A stretch of 64,000 nt of DNA from Kolteria novifilia. GTDB taxonomy: Bacteria; Planctomycetota; Planctomycetia; Kolteriales; Kolteriaceae. A program made the position numbers and the translations under genes. This document shows, one piece after another, positions 1 to 9,504 of the stretch (its first letter is position 1; each line of letters begins with the position of its first letter). The stretch is taken from NCBI GenBank assembly GCA_007748055.1, contig CP036279.1, positions 7,254,001 through 7,318,000 of the forward strand, in the 5' to 3' direction. Below the pieces are notes generated by a model, which worked only from the letters and a program-made list of their open reading frames with translations, was not told the DNA's origin and ran no database searches.

Positions 1-1246
1 TGATGATCCGAAGCAGGCTCATCTCGTCGAGCGGGTTGGCGAGCACCTTGATGTACGCGACGATGTCGCGAATCTCTCGCCGGTCGAAGAAGGAGAACGC
101 ACCGACGAGGACGTAGGGGACGTTCTGGGCCCGGAATTGCGTTTCGAACGGTCGCGCCTGTTCGTTGGTGCGGAAGAGCACCGCGAAGTCGCTGAACGGG
201 CGTCTCTCCCGAGAGTGGGTCGACAGGATGTCGCGGACGACCATCTCGGCTTCTTTCTCTTCATCCTCATACTTCTCGAAGCGTGGCTGGTCGCTGGCGA
301 CGCGCGAAGGCCGCAGCACCTTCGGATGCCGTTCGAGATTCTTGCGGATCAGTTGATTGGCGAGCTTGAGGATGTTCGGGCAACAGCGGTAGTTCTCCTC
401 CAGCCGAATGACGCGAGCACTGGGAAAGTCGCGATCGAAGCCGAGGATGTTCTTCACTTCCGCTCCGCGCCAACCGTAGATCGACTGGTCGTCGTCGCCG
501 ACGACGCAGAGGTTGCCGTGGCCGCCGGCGAGAAACTTCACCATCCGATACTGACTCGCGTTGGTGTCCTGATACTCGTCGACGAGGATGTAGTCGAAAC
601 GGCGCTGGTGGGTTTCGAGGGTCTCGGGGAACTCGCGAAAGAGTTGTTCCACGCGAAAGAGGAGATCGTCGAAGTCGAATGCGCCCGCCTTGACCAGGAT
701 CTCGTCGTAGTGCCGGTACGCGATTGAGGCGAGACGGGTCGCGTCATCGGCATGATCGGACCGCAGCGCCTTGGGGAGAATCCCCTGCATCTTCCAGTTG
801 CTGATCTGCGCGAGCAGGGCCCCAGGGCCGAGTTGGTCGCTAGCGATGCGCGCTTGCCGGAGGGCCGAGCGGGCGGCTCCCTCCTGGTCGCCACGATCGT
901 AGATGGTGAAGCCGCGTTTGTAGCCGAGCTTGTCCGCCTCCTTGCGGAGTATATCGACGCCCAGCGAGTGGAACGTCGTGACCAGCGGTGTCTCCTCGGC
1001 CCCTTTTCCCAAGATCTTGCCAACGCGTTCGCGCATCTCTTTGGCGGCCTTGTTAGTGAAGGTCACCCCGAGAATTCGGCTGGGAGGGGTTCCATGGCGA
1101 ATGATGTTCGCGATCCGGACGGTGATCACCCGGGTCTTGCCCGTCCCGGCCCCCGCCAGCACCAGCAGGGGGCCACGGAGTGTCTGGACGGCTTCGCGCT
1201 GCGCGGGGTTGAGTCCCTGCGAAAGGGAGTCGCTCAATGGTTTCAC
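1..1246 (-). CDS. pcrA: UvrD/Rep/PcrA-type ATP-dependent DNA helicase, N-terminal part (cut by window edge)
   Basis: This is a superfamily 1A 3'-5' DNA helicase acting in repair or replication restart. About 415 N-terminal residues are visible and the C-terminus lies beyond base 1. Seen: a Q-motif-like LNPAQREAV (about residues 12-20), Walker A AGAGTGKT (31-38), the motif II segment DEYQDTN and the motif III segment GDDDQSIYGWRGA, in the right order. A GTG at 1246 is the first start after an in-frame stop just upstream, giving MKPLSDSLSQGL. UvrD, PcrA and Rep cannot be separated without the C-terminus. The family call is firm, the symbol is not. No partner gene is adjacent. Confidence 0.93.
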   Translation of the reverse strand, partial: MKPLSDSLSQGLNPAQREAVQTLRGPLLVLAGAGTGKTRVITVRIANIIRHGTPPSRILGVTFTNKAAKEMRERVGKILGKGAEETPLVTTFHSLGVDILRKEADKLGYKRGFTIYDRGDQEGAARSALRQARIASDQLGPGALLAQISNWKMQGILPKALRSDHADDATRLASIAYRHYDEILVKAGAFDFDDLLFRVEQLFREFPETLETHQRRFDYILVDEYQDTNASQYRMVKFLAGGHGNLCVVGDDDQSIYGWRGAEVKNILGFDRDFPSARVIRLEENYRCCPNILKLANQLIRKNLERHPKVLRPSRVASDQPRFEKYEDEEKEAEMVVRDILSTHSRERRPFSDFAVLFRTNEQARPFETQFRAQNVPYVLVGAFSFFDRREIRDIVAYIKVLANPLDEMSLLRII

Positions 1247-1628
1247 CCAATCGTATTGCCGCGATCGGCAACGAGGTCACTTCGGCTCGTCATCGTTGCT
1301 CGGAGAGGACCAGGATAGGGCCGGCCCACGCCGTCGGCAACGCGGTCGCATGGCGAAGATGTGGCAAGAGCTTCTGGGAAAAGACGTTGGAAGCGACGCG
1401 TCAACCATTTTTTTCGCCCCAGCACTACACCCTTGACCCCATCCATGCGGCAGGCGAAGATCGGGCGAGCGCGACTCGAAGATCTTGGAGCACGTTCGGG
1501 GCCCAACGAAACGTCTTTCATTCAGTTCAAGCCGTCAACCAACCCGAGAGTAGATCTCGCGGTTGCGTCACCGGCACGCTGCGCGAACAGCCTGGCCGCA
1601 CAGTCACGGGGAACAAGGGGAAATAGCG
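1247..1628. other. Intergenic region between divergent helicase and DUF1559 genes
   Basis: About 380 bases separate the divergent helicase and DUF1559 genes. I see no ORF with a recognisable product and no clear hairpin. It probably holds promoters for both genes, but no convincing -35/-10 pair stands out. Confidence 0.4.
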
Positions 1629-2594
1629 ATGCGAAGGTCACGGGACGGATTCACGTTGGTCGAATTGCTGGTCGTCATCGCGATCATCGGAATTCTGGTC
1701 GCACTTCTGCTTCCTGCCGTGCAACAGGCGCGCGAAGCCGCTCGACGAACCTCCTGTGCCAACAAGCTCAAGCAGTTGGCGACCGCCCTGCACAACTACC
1801 AGTCGACGCACGGCTTCTTCCCACCAGGCGTGGTCAGCGTGCGAAGTACCAGCGCGACCCAGAACTGCGTCTTGCCCTTCGGCGACGGCAACCGAAGTGG
1901 CCGGGCGCCGTGGAGCGTCCTCGTGTTGCCCTTCCTTGATGAGCAGGCACGCCATGATCGGTTCAATCTCGATCTCGCCTTCTTCGCGCAGACGGGAACC
2001 GCGAGCTACGATGTCGCGGAACCGAATCAGTCGGAGCAGAAGAGGCGACTTCCCAAATTTGAGTGCCCCTCGGATCCCAACGCCAACCCGAGCAACGCTT
2101 CGAGCAACTACCTCGGGGTGATGGGCGGCGGGGCGAGCGCCACTGCGGCCTACGACGGCTGCAATACCTTCGGAGGGAGGCGCGTCTTCTTTTACAACGG
2201 AATCTTCTTCAACAACTCGTCGGTGGGAGTCGCCCAGATCACCGATGGCACGTCGCGCGTCTTTCTGTTGGGCGAATCGCGCTACGTGCAGCTTCAGTCA
2301 GGCAATCCGGGGTACTACTCGTCGTGGGCGGGAGGAATCTGGATGCAGTCGAGCAGCTCGCTCTACTCGACTCTCTCGTCGACGTTCCTGTCGATCAATA
2401 CGTTTGACGTGAATCCGGCGAGAGTCGTGACCAACCAGGAAGTTTCGCGGGCGTTTGCCAGCCACCACCCCGGCGGCTGTCACTTCGCGCTCGCGGACGG
2501 AGCGGTTCGCTTCATCAACGAGAGCATCGACTTGTCGGTCTACCAATCGCTCGGCATCCGCAACGACGATCAGCCCATTGGCCGGGACTTCTGA
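1629..2594 (+). CDS. DUF1559 domain protein with type IV pilin-like N-terminus
   Basis: This 321-residue protein starts with [20 protein letters not shown], a prepilin peptidase/N-methylation signal (short basic leader, G-F-T-L-V-E, then a hydrophobic helix). Next comes the [12 protein letters not shown] segment typical of the large planctomycete DUF1559 family. Near the C-terminus it has the family signature SHHPGG followed by a LADGAVRFI-like strand. The ATG at 1629 was chosen because AAGGGG lies 8 bases upstream and the cleavable leader begins there; in-frame sequence further upstream is not pilin-like. The protein is expected to be inserted in the membrane or exported by a type II/IV-pilus-like machinery. 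Its biochemical role is unknown. A second family member lies at 6025-6969. Confidence 0.9.
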   Translation: MRRSRDGFTLVELLVVIAIIGILVALLLPAVQQAREAARRTSCANKLKQLATALHNYQSTHGFFPPGVVSVRSTSATQNCVLPFGDGNRSGRAPWSVLVLPFLDEQARHDRFNLDLAFFAQTGTASYDVAEPNQSEQKRRLPKFECPSDPNANPSNASSNYLGVMGGGASATAAYDGCNTFGGRRVFFYNGIFFNNSSVGVAQITDGTSRVFLLGESRYVQLQSGNPGYYSSWAGGIWMQSSSSLYSTLSSTFLSINTFDVNPARVVTNQEVSRAFASHHPGGCHFALADGAVRFINESIDLSVYQSLGIRNDDQPIGRDF

Positions 2595-2771
2595 GCCGGG
2601 GTGCAGCAACCGACGACCTGTTCACTCAGGAGGGGTAGGTCAAGGCCCGCTCCGCAAACGGGGCCTGTGCCGCCGATCGACGCGAACACGGCATTGACGG
2701 CCGGGAACCAGCGCCCTGTTAACGTCTCGTCTCGAAGGTGGGCCAACGCCTACCCCACTGTTTCGTCCTCG

Positions 2772-2791
2772 GGGTGGGCCAAGACCCACCC
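2772..2791. terminator. Palindromic hairpin between convergent genes
   Basis: GGGTGGG and CCCACCC arms enclose a 6-base loop between the ends of the convergent DUF1559 and fabF genes. A related, weaker copy (GGTGGGCC...CTACCCC) lies about 30 bases upstream. It could act as a bidirectional terminator. There is no T-run, so it may instead be one of the dispersed GC-rich repeats of this genome. Confidence 0.4.
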
Positions 2792-2797
2792 TAAGAG

Positions 2798-4072
2798 CTA
2801 CGCCGCCTGCTGGGCGTATCGGCGGGGAATCCCGTCGAGGGCGCAGAGCACCATCGTCGCGTTGTGGCCGCCGAAGCCAAAACTGTTCGACATCGCGTAC
2901 CGCGCGGGAATCTCCCGAGCCGTATGAGGGACGTAGTCGAGGTTGCATTCCGGATCGGGATCATTGAGGTTGATCGTCGGCGGAAGCACCCCGTAGTAGA
3001 GCGACAGCACCGTCACCACCGTTTCAACACCGCCCGAGGCCCCAAGGAGGTGCCCAAGTTGGCTCTTGGTGCTGCTGATCGACAACCCGTCGGTCGCCCG
3101 TTCCTTGTAGACACTCTTGAGAGCCACCGTCTCCGCGAGGTCGCCCGGCGGAGTGCTGGTCCCGTGAGCGTTCACGTAGTCGATATGCCCCGGCGTGACC
3201 CCAGCGTCGAAGAGCGCCGTGCGCATCGCGTTGGCGGCTCCCCGACCTTCGGGGTCGGGCTTAACTGTGTGATAGGCATCGGAGGTCGAGCCGAAGCCGA
3301 GAATCTCGGCGTAGATCTTGGCATCGCGGGCACGAGCGTGCTCGTACTCCTCCAAGATCACGATCCCCGCTCCCTCGGAAAGGACAAATCCATCCCGATC
3401 GCGGGAGAAGGGCCGACTCGCCTCGGTCGGGGTGTCGTTGCGTTGCGAAAGAGCTCGCATCGCGCTGAAACCGCCGAGACTAAGAGGCGTGATCGCCGCT
3501 TCACTCCCCCCGGTGAGCATAATGTCGACGTCGCCGCGTTGGATAGCGCGGAAGGCGTCGCCGATGGCATTCGAGGCGGAGGCGCAAGCTGTCGAGACAG
3601 CCCACGTCGGCCCTTGGATGCCGTAGCGTTTGGAAAGTTCCCCCGGCGCGGAATTGGCCATCATCCGGGGAATCATGATGGGGCTTAGACGATCGGGACC
3701 TCGAGCAAGCTTCTTATGAGCATCCTCGATCTCCCAAAGCCCACCGACGCCGGTGCCAATGATGACACCCGCGCGACTGGGGTTCTCGGCCCCGAAATCG
3801 ATACCGCTGTCGTCGACGGCGTGAGCCGCCGCGACCACGGCAAATTTTGCAAAGCGATCGAGTCGCTTTTGATCGCGGGCATCGATAATGGGGGTGGAAT
3901 CGAAATCCTTGATCTGACCGCCGAAGCGGGTCTTGTAGTCCGAAGTATCGAACAGATCAATGGGCCCGATTCCTGAACGGCCATCACAGAGGGAGTGCCA
4001 GAATGACTTCAGGTCACTCCCCAATGCCGTCAGGACCGCCATGCCCGTAATGACCACTCGCCGTCCTGGCAT
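2798..4072 (-). CDS. fabF: Beta-ketoacyl-ACP synthase II (FabF)
   Basis: FabF condenses malonyl-ACP with acyl-ACP in type II fatty acid elongation in the cytoplasm. The 424-residue protein has the complete thiolase-fold Cys-His-His triad: C163 in TACASASNAI, H303 in NAHGTSTPPGD and H341 in LGHLLGASGG. It ends with SNSFGFGGHN, the usual glycine-rich C-terminal loop. Length matches the family (about 410-425). The ATG at 4072 follows GGGGA at good spacing; an in-frame GTG at 4084 would add four residues. It lies 21 bases downstream of acpP on the same strand, the common acpP-fabF order, so the two are probably co-transcribed. Confidence 0.96.
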   Translation of the reverse strand: MPGRRVVITGMAVLTALGSDLKSFWHSLCDGRSGIGPIDLFDTSDYKTRFGGQIKDFDSTPIIDARDQKRLDRFAKFAVVAAAHAVDDSGIDFGAENPSRAGVIIGTGVGGLWEIEDAHKKLARGPDRLSPIMIPRMMANSAPGELSKRYGIQGPTWAVSTACASASNAIGDAFRAIQRGDVDIMLTGGSEAAITPLSLGGFSAMRALSQRNDTPTEASRPFSRDRDGFVLSEGAGIVILEEYEHARARDAKIYAEILGFGSTSDAYHTVKPDPEGRGAANAMRTALFDAGVTPGHIDYVNAHGTSTPPGDLAETVALKSVYKERATDGLSISSTKSQLGHLLGASGGVETVVTVLSLYYGVLPPTINLNDPDPECNLDYVPHTAREIPARYAMSNSFGFGGHNATMVLCALDGIPRRYAQQAA

Positions 4073-4093
4073 GATTCCCCGCACTCACTGGAA

Positions 4094-4366
4094 CTAAGAG
4101 GAATGCTCCTCGATATACTTGACCGCCTGGCCGACCGTCTGAATGTGCTCGGCCTGCTCATCCGGAATCGTGATGTCGAACTCTTCTTCAAGCTCCATCA
4201 CCAACTCGACCTGGTCCAACGAATCGGCGCCAAGATCATTGACGAAGGAGGTCTCGCTGCTGACCTGATCCTTGCTGACGCCCATTTGCTCGGCAATGAT
4301 CTCGATCACGCGCTCTTGAATGTTGGCCACGGCACGATCTTCCGTATCTCCCTTGGCTGCATCCAT
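4094..4366 (-). CDS. acpP: Acyl carrier protein
   Basis: This small acidic protein carries the growing acyl chain on 4'-phosphopantetheine for FabF and other fatty-acid enzymes. The attachment serine is S49 in the [10 protein letters not shown] motif, and the four-helix pattern of ACP is complete. At 90 residues it is about ten longer than usual ACPs because of an N-terminal [13 protein letters not shown] segment. An in-frame GTG at 4330 would give the standard form beginning (M)[11 protein letters not shown]. The ATG at 4366 has purine-rich GGGAG and GGAAG upstream, so the longer form is given here with some doubt. It is the first gene of the acpP-fabF pair. Confidence 0.95.
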   Translation of the reverse strand: MDAAKGDTEDRAVANIQERVIEIIAEQMGVSKDQVSSETSFVNDLGADSLDQVELVMELEEEFDITIPDEQAEHIQTVGQAVKYIEEHSS

Positions 4367-4747
4367 CTTCCGAAGTCTCCCTTTCCTAGCTTACTCTCGC
4401 ACGTTTTGGTCGGGCACCACGACCGACGGTCTTCGTCGTGCCCCATCGAACCCGGTCTCTACGGTACGCCCAGCAAATTTGCAAGAGCGATACCGACGGA
4501 CCTACGATGATTCCACCACCATCGTTCCATCGCCGCGCGATGGGGTCGCCGATGCGGTTGCGCCGGTTTTGACGATGGCACCGTCCGCATAAACCTCCCA
4601 GGATGATATGCAACAAAACCCGGGCTGGCCGCAATCACCTCGCCGACGAGACGATCTTCGCCGATTCGACGCCTTCCTTGGCCACCCCGGGCCCCGTAAG
4701 AATAGAAGGTACGACCACCTATTGAGGATACCCGTTCGAGGATTGCA
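4367..4747. other. Divergent intergenic region acpP / redoxin
   Basis: About 380 bases lie between two divergent genes. Small ORFs here have no recognisable product and no strong start signals. It presumably contains back-to-back promoters. I see no hairpin or repeat worth naming. Confidence 0.4.
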
Positions 4748-5572
4748 ATGGAAACCCGAACCGCCCCGCCCAATCACGAGCCGACCTCCAATACCCCTGC
4801 CAACGCGCCCGATCGCGAAGCCGCCGCCAAGCTCGGATGGGGCGAGATCGCCTTTATCGGCTTCCTCATGCTCGTCGGCGCGACCCTCTTCGTCTGGACC
4901 GGCTACAAATTCTTCACCAAACCCGAACCACCGCAGAATATCGCCGCCGACGCCAATCGCTATCTCCGGTTTCGCAAGGGTGACGCTCTTTCCGGACCAC
5001 TCCAGGAACTCCTCAACGATCCCGACGAATATTTCGTGGAATCGCAGGAACATCCCCTCTTGGGCAAGCCCGCTCCCGACTTCATGCTCCGCGACGTCGA
5101 TGGCAAAGCCGTCCGTCTCAGCCGTGTCTTGGAGAAGGGCCCCGTTGTCCTCGTCTTTTACTACGGCTACTGGTGCGATCACTGCGTCGCCCAACTCTTT
5201 GGCCTCGATGAAGATCTGGGTAAATTTGGGGAACTGGGCGCCAGTGTCGTCGCGATGAGCGCCGATCCCCCGGAACAAACTCGCGAGCGCTACGAACAAT
5301 ACGGCGCCTTCCACTTCCCCGTCCTCTCCGACGCCGACAACCGGATCGCCGAAAAATACGGCGTCTACGAACTCCCCAAAACGCCCGAGGAGAAACGGGG
5401 CCATCTCTGGCACGGAACCTTCGTCATCGGCCAAAACGGAACCGTCCGCTGGGCCGAACTCGGCGAACAGCCCTTTCTGCACAACAAGACGCTTCTACGG
5501 GAAGTCGCGCTCGACGGAGGTTTTCTTCAGGAAGACACCATCAGCGACGCGACATCGAAACCTCAAGACTAG
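4748..5572 (+). CDS. Membrane-anchored peroxiredoxin-like (AhpC/TSA, redoxin) protein
   Basis: The 274-residue protein has a Pro/Asn-rich cytoplasmic tail, one transmembrane helix (about residues 33-52) and an extracytoplasmic thioredoxin-fold domain (about 104-255). That domain resembles the AhpC/TSA-redoxin family: LGKPAPDFMLRDVDGK entry, then VLVFYYGYWCDHC with cysteines C143 and C146. The CDHC pair looks more like a thioredoxin-type motif than a classical PxxxTxxC peroxiredoxin centre. The likely role is peroxide reduction or thiol-disulfide exchange outside the membrane; the substrate is unknown. It seems monocistronic, as the next gene starts about 450 bases on. Confidence 0.85.
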   Translation: METRTAPPNHEPTSNTPANAPDREAAAKLGWGEIAFIGFLMLVGATLFVWTGYKFFTKPEPPQNIAADANRYLRFRKGDALSGPLQELLNDPDEYFVESQEHPLLGKPAPDFMLRDVDGKAVRLSRVLEKGPVVLVFYYGYWCDHCVAQLFGLDEDLGKFGELGASVVAMSADPPEQTRERYEQYGAFHFPVLSDADNRIAEKYGVYELPKTPEEKRGHLWHGTFVIGQNGTVRWAELGEQPFLHNKTLLREVALDGGFLQEDTISDATSKPQD

Positions 5573-6024
5573 TCCTGGCAACCGACTCCCACCTCCATTA
5601 GACTCAGTGCGAGCTTGTTGGGTGGGGCCGGCAAGAACTCGTCAGAAGTCTTCACGACGTCTGGGCACGAACCATGCCCAGAGGCTTGGATTGAGTCCTG
5701 GCGCGTTTTCCATCGCCATCGCTGCGAGAGCACGTGATGGCGTTCCACTCCACTCCCATGCTCTTGGGGCACTTCTCTCGGACTGAAAGTCTGTTTCGGA
5801 CGTGGTCTGAACACTCGGTCGAGCCGATTTCGCACTCCGTTGCGTTCGTCGGGTCGCTGTCCCGGATCACGATCATTTGCGCCGAGACGGTCGCCGAAGC
5901 TGGTGCGTGGCTCGTCGCGTACCACGTCGTCGCTGACGCTTCGGTCGTTCTCGTCGCGACCTTGTTTGTGTGGGCAAACGAGTCTCGTTCCCGTCATCGA
6001 CACGTCACGATCGGAGACCTCTCT
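5573..6024 (+). other. Intergenic leader upstream of second DUF1559 gene
   Basis: About 450 bases with no recognisable gene. The DUF1559 reading frame stays open upstream to 5734, but the translated extension has no family resemblance and the pilin-like leader begins only at 6025. No clear promoter, hairpin or repeat was identified. Confidence 0.4.
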
Positions 6025-6969
6025 ATGAGACGCTCGCGAACCGGTTTTACGCTCGTCGAACTCCTCGTCGTCATCGCCATCATTGGCATCTTGGTCGCCC
6101 TCTTGCTGCCGGCCGTCCAGCAAGCCCGCGAGTCGGCACGCCGAGTCCAATGCGTTAGCAAACTCAAGCAATGGGGAGTCGCCCTCTCCAACTACATGGA
6201 GACGCACGGCATCTTGCCGGTGCAGGCCACGCGGCTCGACAACTCCGTCCCCGGCGGCAACGGCAACGCCTCGGAGACTCGACGAAGCTGGATGGTTCAC
6301 CTCTTGCCGTTCATCGATCAACAGGCGATCTACGACCGGATGAACATGGAGCGCAGGGGGCTCGTCGCTCCCAATCTCGCCCTCATCCAACAGCCCTTGG
6401 CGGCGGCCAACTGTCCCTCCGATCCCGCGGCCGGACGACTCCACGAAGGCTCGACCGACGCACGAGACATCGACTTGTCCGCGACCAACTATGCCGCCAG
6501 CGTGGGGGATCATCGCAACAACTCGCCGGCGGGTGTCGGCGTCCATCCCGTCTTCGGCCAAGACTCCAACGCGACCTATCCCACGTCGAGAGCGGCCTCG
6601 TTCACCCGCGGCGTCATCGGACGCAGCGGCTACAGCGCCCGGCCAAACGAAGTGACCGACGGGCTCTCCAAAACGATCTTCGTCGGCGAGGTCGTTGGCT
6701 TCTGGTGCGCTTGGCAGAATTGGGGCTACGAGAGCTGGACGACGACGGCGCATTCGGTCAACTCCTTCAATTTCCGAGCCTTGGCCGCAAGCGACCAAGA
6801 GAACGCCATCAGCAACGCCTCGGAGTGCATCACCTTTCGAAGCCACCATCCCGGCGGCGCCAACTTCCTCTTCGGCGATGGAACGGTTCATTTCCTCAAC
6901 GATGCGATCGACGGAGCGATCTATCGCGCGATGGCGTCAAAAGCGGGCGGAGAAATCTTCGAGTTCTGA
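6025..6969 (+). CDS. DUF1559 domain protein with type IV pilin-like N-terminus (second copy)
   Basis: The 314-residue protein begins [20 protein letters not shown], the same prepilin-like signal as the protein at 1629-2594. It continues with [12 protein letters not shown] and ends with the family block [24 protein letters not shown] 6025 is preceded by GGAG at 6013-6016. The two window copies share the N-terminal 45 residues and the C-terminal block but diverge in the middle, as is usual for this expanded planctomycete family. It is probably exported and surface-associated; the function is not known. The copies are separated by unrelated genes, so this is not a simple tandem duplication. Confidence 0.9.
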   Translation: MRRSRTGFTLVELLVVIAIIGILVALLLPAVQQARESARRVQCVSKLKQWGVALSNYMETHGILPVQATRLDNSVPGGNGNASETRRSWMVHLLPFIDQQAIYDRMNMERRGLVAPNLALIQQPLAAANCPSDPAAGRLHEGSTDARDIDLSATNYAASVGDHRNNSPAGVGVHPVFGQDSNATYPTSRAASFTRGVIGRSGYSARPNEVTDGLSKTIFVGEVVGFWCAWQNWGYESWTTTAHSVNSFNFRALAASDQENAISNASECITFRSHHPGGANFLFGDGTVHFLNDAIDGAIYRAMASKAGGEIFEF

Positions 6970-7144
6970 TGCGCCAGAAAGGCGCTGGACTACACGGCGA
7001 CCTCCATCCGAGGCGTCGAGTCGCGTGGACCAGCGGAACGACGCCTGACGACCGGCGAGCCAGCGGGTAGAATGGCACGAGCGAACAGCGCGAGAGCCAC
7101 CCTGCCGTGGCACGGAGAACAGTCAACTCCTTGAGGGCTCGTTG

Positions 7145-8611
7145 ATGAATACTCGTCGGACACTCGCCGCGATCTGTTGCTTCCTCGTCGCCACGCCGGC
7201 GATGGCCCAGTTCGGCGGCGCGGGAGGCGTGATCGTCGATCCCGATGGCGTCCTCCGCTTTGATTCCTCCAAGGGGCGAACCGCCAAACGAGAACTCTCC
7301 GGCATCCGCACCGGCAAGGAAACACCTCCCTCGGCGCTACGACAAGTCTCGCTCAAGGGCCTCGATCGGGAACTGAGAAGGGCCCTCGAAAAGGGCGACG
7401 AGATCCCCGACAACGTCAAGAACGTCGCTGGTCTGACCACCGTCGACTATGTCCAGTTCGTCCCCGAGACGAAGGACATCGTCCTCATCGGCCGGGGAGA
7501 GTCGCCCGGCGAGGTCGGTGGCCGCGCCGTCGGGTTGACCACGGGTCGGCCGATGCTGCAACTCGAGGATCTTGTCGCGGCCCTCCGCTGCGTGCTCGAC
7601 GGTCCCGGCCAGGTCTCCTGTTCCATCGACCCGCGCCGGTCGGGGCTCGCCGCCGCCCAAGAAGCATCCAACGTCACCAAGATTCCGCGCAACTCCCGCG
7701 AAGAACGCGACCTCGCCCAGAAGGTGTCCGACGCTCTCGGGCTTCAGACCACGGTCACCAGCGGCGTCCCGGACGGATCTCGGTTCGCTCGGCTCATGCT
7801 CGAAGCCGACTACCTGATGAAGCGAATGGCGATGGGCGACGAGAAGGTCCGCGGCATCACCAGCCATCTCGATGTGCTGACCGATCTCAACGAGCAGGGA
7901 AAGCTCTCGACGACGCTCGCCCGCTGGTGGTTCACACCCGATTACAAGCCCTTCGATCGCAATAAGGAAGGGACGCTCGTCAAATTCAACGGCCCCGGAC
8001 TCAAGCTGCTCAACGAGGCGGTGATGGTCGATGCCCAAGGCAACAAGAGGGGGACGGGCAAGGCGAGCGCCGACTGGGATCGTTTCTCCCAGAGCTTCAC
8101 CGCCGCGCTTCCCTACCTCGAGTCGCGCTATCCCGCGTTCGCCGATCTGCACAATCTCTTCGATCTGATGATGGTCGCGGCGCTGATCCAGAAGGTCGGC
8201 GACGCCGACTGGCTCCAGGGCTCCGCGTTGCTCGACCCGTCGATCTACAAGGTCCCGCGCGAGGCCCAACCGTCGCACGCCGAGCCGGTGGTCACCACTC
8301 GTCGGCACACGAAGCGCGATGGACGCGATCGGTTCCACATGGTCACGATCGCTTATGGTGGGGTATCGATGAATCCCTCGGCGGCATTGTCGGCGGCCTA
8401 TCCCGAGCCGAGCATCTTCCCCGGCGACGCCGACGTGGCGAGCGCCGATGCCGCCGTCGCTCGCTCGGCCGGTTCGCTCATCTCCCAAGCCGACACGCCA
8501 TTCGCGAGCGCCGACCCGCGTCAGATCGCCGAGACCAACGACGCCCAGTTCTGGGCCGACTCGCCGCTCCCGCTCGATTCCATCCCCCCCATGGCCCCAC
8601 CCGAGGAGTGA
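7145..8611 (+). CDS. Secreted DUF1598 protein
   Basis: The 488-residue protein has a Sec signal peptide (MNTRRTLAAICCFLVATPAMA, cut before QFGG). A mostly alpha/beta body follows that resembles DUF1598, a family found almost only in planctomycetes. Visible blocks include a VDYVQFVPETKDIVLIG strand segment and LQLEDLVAALRCVLDGPG. The C-terminal 100 residues are rich in Ala/Ser/Asp and look disordered. ATG 7145 is preferred over the TTG immediately upstream at 7142, with a TTGAGGG purine stretch before both. No catalytic motif was recognised. A periplasmic or cell-wall-associated location is inferred; the function is unknown. Confidence 0.75.
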   Translation: MNTRRTLAAICCFLVATPAMAQFGGAGGVIVDPDGVLRFDSSKGRTAKRELSGIRTGKETPPSALRQVSLKGLDRELRRALEKGDEIPDNVKNVAGLTTVDYVQFVPETKDIVLIGRGESPGEVGGRAVGLTTGRPMLQLEDLVAALRCVLDGPGQVSCSIDPRRSGLAAAQEASNVTKIPRNSREERDLAQKVSDALGLQTTVTSGVPDGSRFARLMLEADYLMKRMAMGDEKVRGITSHLDVLTDLNEQGKLSTTLARWWFTPDYKPFDRNKEGTLVKFNGPGLKLLNEAVMVDAQGNKRGTGKASADWDRFSQSFTAALPYLESRYPAFADLHNLFDLMMVAALIQKVGDADWLQGSALLDPSIYKVPREAQPSHAEPVVTTRRHTKRDGRDRFHMVTIAYGGVSMNPSAALSAAYPEPSIFPGDADVASADAAVARSAGSLISQADTPFASADPRQIAETNDAQFWADSPLPLDSIPPMAPPEE

Positions 8612-8807
8612 TGTCGTCGGCTCAGGCAGTTGTCGATCCGCCGCCCGGAAAATATCGATCGCCCACCAGAGGAGTGACCTCGCCGACGAGGCCGTTGTCC
8701 TATTAGTGCTCTGCTCCAACCTGAAGTTGGTGTTCGTGCCACCCAAACCCTTTGGCTCCGGCTGACAAGCAGCCAGTGCCACCCCAAAAGGTAGATGGGC
8801 CAGTGTT

Positions 8808-8973
8808 CTAGGCTTCGTCTCAAGAGTTGATCGTCGGCCCGAGGCACAGCGAGTTGGTGGGGGACGAGGAGGTCGAAACAGGCGAATCCGTTGGATTCGT
8901 CGATGCAGACCGACAAAGTCCCGCGGCAACGTAGCCAGCCGAAGCCAGAGCCGACATTTGAGACGGAGCCTAG
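8808..8973. mobile_element. 166-bp non-autonomous element with 16-bp terminal inverted repeats
   Basis: The left end CTAGGCTTCGTCTCAA (8808-8823) and right end TTGAGACGGAGCCTAG (8958-8973) are inverted repeats with one mismatch in 16. The interior has no ORF and contains a palindrome, CGAATCC-gtt-GGATTCG (8883-8899). CTAG ends recall the YTAR target preference of IS5-type elements, so this could be an internally deleted IS or MITE; that origin is inference. The right terminus touches the left TA of the neighbouring IS630 element. Confidence 0.6.
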
Positions 8974-9060
8974 TGGTTCATCTATCCTAGGATTTCGGGT
9001 TGGTTGATTGCTTCTGTTCGAGGAAACTTGCTGCTTCCTGGAAAGCACGGAGGTTTCCCA

Positions 9061-9504
9061 ATGAACAAGAAGTACATCGTTCGCCTCACGGAAGAGGAAC
9101 GCGCAACTTGTCACGCGGTCATCAAGAAGCTCAAAGGCTCCTCCCAGAAGGTTCGACGGGCACAAATGCTCTTGAAGACAGACGCCAACGGTCCGGCGTG
9201 GACGGATGAGAGAATTGCCGAGGCTTTTGGTTGTCGTGTCCAGACCGTTGAGAATCTACGCAAACGCCTAGTCACCGAGAGTTTTGCGTTGGCATTGGAT
9301 GGAATGAGACGCGAGAAGCCACCGACTCCGCCGAAGCTCGACGGGCAGGCCGAAGCAAGACTAATCGCCATGCGTCTGGGAGAGCCGCCCAAGGGATACG
9401 GCAAGTGGACGCTGCAACTGCTTGCCGATCAATTGGTTAAACTAGAGGTAGTGGAATCCATTTGTCCCGAGACCGTTCGCAAGACGCTAAAAAAAATCGC
9501 ATGA
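9061..9504 (+). CDS. IS630 transposase, N-terminal frame (helix-turn-helix part, orfA)
   Basis: The 147-residue product carries the DNA-binding half of an IS630 transposase. An N-terminal MNKKYIVRLTEEER start is followed by a homeodomain-like helix-turn-helix (WTDERIAEAFGCRVQTVENLRKR) and the linker PKGYGKWTLQLLADQL seen in this family. ATG 9061 sits 6 bases after a perfect GGAGGT (9049-9054). The frame stops at 9504, shortly after an A8 run at which a -1 shift would continue into the catalytic frame. Alone it would bind termini but could not catalyse transposition. Confidence 0.85.
   Translation: MNKKYIVRLTEEERATCHAVIKKLKGSSQKVRRAQMLLKTDANGPAWTDERIAEAFGCRVQTVENLRKRLVTESFALALDGMRREKPPTPPKLDGQAEARLIAMRLGEPPKGYGKWTLQLLADQLVKLEVVESICPETVRKTLKKIA

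Noticed and set aside
4386-4634. A possible small gene between acpP and the redoxin gene (as rpmF or plsX sometimes sit near acpP)
   Set aside because: No L32 or PlsX similarity and no ribosome-binding site; the frame is Arg-rich shadow-like sequence.
5734-6024. Upstream extension of the second DUF1559 reading frame
   Set aside because: The extra residues have no family similarity, and the pilin-like signal plus Shine-Dalgarno mark the start at 6025.
8792-8986. A larger 195-bp palindromic element with TAGATG...CATCTA ends around the 166-bp element
   Set aside because: The outer right arm is part of the IS630 left terminus, so the longer symmetry is better explained by two neighbouring elements; only the 16-bp inverted repeats are used.
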